Shown: piece after piece, positions 62,637 to 64,000 of the stretch | How positions within the stretch are numbered: the stretch's first letter is position 1 | How the letters are laid out: every line of letters begins with the position of its first letter | NCBI GenBank assembly: GCA_934444765.1 | Contig: CAKSDC010000005.1 | Location: 44,951-108,950 of the forward strand | Length of the DNA stretch: 64,000 bases | Reading direction: 5' to 3' | Source: an uncultured Oscillospiraceae bacterium | Lineage (GTDB): Bacteria; Bacillota; Clostridia; Oscillospirales; Ruminococcaceae | Notes under the pieces: model-generated | The model's database searches: none | Told to the model about the DNA's origin: nothing | What the model saw: only the letters and a program-made list of their open reading frames with translations | Made by a program: the position numbers and the translations under genes

Positions 62637-64000
62637 ATGAATTTAAAAAAAGTACTTAGTGGAATAGTATCTTTAGTAATGGTTAGTACGAACGTAGCTT
62701 CTATAGGTGTATTCGCTGAAGGTACACCTAAAGAGTTAATCAGAAATGGCACATTTGATAATGCCTTAAAAGGTTGGGGTAGTTATGTAGACGCTTCCAG
62801 TGGTGCAGATGCTAACGTATCCGTAAAAGACGGCAAACTGGATATAGCCATACAAGATGTAGGTACTCTAAACTATGGTGTACAAGCGTACTACAACATA
62901 GTTCCACTATATAAGAATGGACAGTACCATTTGAGCTTTGATATTTCTTCCGACACAAGCAGACTTGTAGAGTGCATACTACAAGAAAACGGTGGAAGTT
63001 ACACCGCTTACAGTTGGAAAAGTATCGATTTAGTAGCTGACGAAACTCAACATATAGAAATAGACTTCACTATGGAATATGATAGCGACCTATTTTCTAA
63101 GTTAGTGTTCAACTGTGGAGAGCAAAAAGGTGACGGTGACAACTCACCACATAATATATATTTAGATAACGTATCTCTTACTTTAGTAGACGATAGTCAA
63201 GTAGACTATTCTGAATTTCAAAAAGATGAGAACTATATTCATACTAATCAAGTAGGATATCTTCCAAATGCAGATAAGGTAGCAGTATTTAAAGGTGAAA
63301 ATCTTGAAGGTACTACTTTTGATGTAGTAGATGCTAATACTAACGAAGTAGTCTATTCTGGAACGCTATCAAATGAAAATGTATACTCTAAGGCTAATGA
63401 AACTCTATGCTATGGTGACTTTTCAAACGTTAAAACTGAAGGTACATATTACATTCAAACTGAAACTTTAGGAAAGTCTTATAACTTCAACATAGCCTCT
63501 AACACTTATGATAGTCTACTTAATGATACTTTAAAAATGTTCTACTTACAAAGATGTGGAACAGAAGTAGAAGATACCAACGCAGGTCACCCAACTTGTC
63601 ACGATACTTTAGCAACTATCTATGGAACTACTGAAAAGATAGACGTATCAGGCGGTTGGCACGATGCTGGTGACTATGGTAGATACGTAGTAGCAGGTTC
63701 TAAAGCTGTAGCGGATTTACTTCTTGCCTATGATAACAATCCATCAATCTTTACTGATAGTGTAGGTATTCCAGAAAGCGGAAATGGTATCGCTGATATA
63801 TTAGATGAAGTTCGCTATGAATTGGAATGGTTACTAAAAATGCAAGACTTATCTACTGGTGGAGTACATCATAAAGTTACTTGTGCTAACTTCCCTGGGC
63901 ATGTTATGCCTCAGTATGAAACCGAAGAGTTAATAGTTACTCCTGTAACTACTACTGCTACTGCTGACTTCTGTGCCGTAATGTCCATGGCTTATGAATA
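62637..64000 (+). CDS. GH9 cellulase with CBM4-type and Ig-like modules, 5' part
   Basis: About 454 codons are visible and the frame continues past the window. Residues 1-28 form a signal peptide. A CBM4/9-type module follows (about 32-185; LIRNGTFDNALKGWGSY and IYLDNVSL), then the N-terminal Ig-like module of GH9 enzymes (about 200-290; HTNQVGYLPNADKVAVF), then the GH9 catalytic domain with GGWHDAGDYGRYV, which carries the catalytic Asp pair. This arrangement matches cellobiohydrolase CbhA/CelK-type enzymes. A C-terminal dockerin is expected but not seen. GGAGGG lies before the ATG. Confidence 0.94.
   Translation, partial: MNLKKVLSGIVSLVMVSTNVASIGVFAEGTPKELIRNGTFDNALKGWGSYVDASSGADANVSVKDGKLDIAIQDVGTLNYGVQAYYNIVPLYKNGQYHLSFDISSDTSRLVECILQENGGSYTAYSWKSIDLVADETQHIEIDFTMEYDSDLFSKLVFNCGEQKGDGDNSPHNIYLDNVSLTLVDDSQVDYSEFQKDENYIHTNQVGYLPNADKVAVFKGENLEGTTFDVVDANTNEVVYSGTLSNENVYSKANETLCYGDFSNVKTEGTYYIQTETLGKSYNFNIASNTYDSLLNDTLKMFYLQRCGTEVEDTNAGHPTCHDTLATIYGTTEKIDVSGGWHDAGDYGRYVVAGSKAVADLLLAYDNNPSIFTDSVGIPESGNGIADILDEVRYELEWLLKMQDLSTGGVHHKVTCANFPGHVMPQYETEELIVTPVTTTATADFCAVMSMAYE

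Noticed and set aside
62537..62752. Minus-strand frame overlapping the GH9 start
   Set aside because: It is the complement of the signal peptide region and has no ribosome site.

Overview
The window is AT-rich chromosomal DNA from a fibre-degrading, Gram-positive anaerobe of the Clostridia. It most resembles a cellulosome-forming Ruminococcus-like member of the Oscillospiraceae. The evidence is a secreted GH48 cellulase ending in a dockerin, a modular GH9 cellulase at the right edge, a complete RNF respiratory complex, zinc-type S14, a DUF896 protein and clostridial order in the ribosomal protein cluster. I cannot name the species from sequence alone.

Layout. 1-3918 (minus): a gliding-type ABC exporter operon (ATPase, permease, GldG-like protein, DUF4340 protein cut by the window edge). 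4259-7351: GH48 cellulase with its own promoter and terminator. 7466-10890: nadB, nadC and an AraC-type regulator. 10911-18532 (minus): apbE, NusG-II protein, Gx transporter, then rnfC-D-G-E-A-B, read from a TTTACA-17-TATAAT promoter. A foreign-looking GNAT gene sits between rnfA and rnfB. 18576-21946: histidine phosphatase, RluA, LuxS and a LysM-G5 surface protein. 22075-38276: the fused S10-spc-alpha ribosomal cluster, S10 through L17, with secY, adk, map, a KOW protein, infA and rpoA. It is preceded by a structured leader ending in an intrinsic terminator. 38346-48673: SpoIIQ-like M23 protein, Thr-rich lipoprotein, an MBOAT/AlgJ acylation pair, alanine-type symporter, DUF896 protein, small membrane protein, HtrA protease, and bioY-bioB behind a candidate BirA operator. 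49163-49239: initiator tRNA.

From about 49.3 to 62.4 kb lies an accessory island. It is more AT-rich, with AAA/TAT/GAT/AAT codons in place of the AAG/TAC/GAC/AAC favoured by the highly expressed host genes. It begins with a broken gene fragment and a collapsed tmRNA-like remnant. A short transcription unit follows: strong promoter, 23-codon ORF interrupted by a run of nine G, terminator. The operon itself is DUF4007, a 1156-residue P-loop ATPase, a DndC-like sulfur-transfer enzyme with zinc ribbon and ferredoxin domain, a cysteine desulfurase, a DUF3343 putative sulfur carrier, a PLD-helicase fusion, a 52-codon gene, a DndD-like SMC ATPase and an unrecognised 215-residue protein. The set points to a DNA phosphorothioation defence system, but it lacks recognisable DndB, DptFGH, SspB/SspE, PglZ or BrxL. 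This non-canonical Dnd/BREX-like hybrid is the main discovery candidate in the window.
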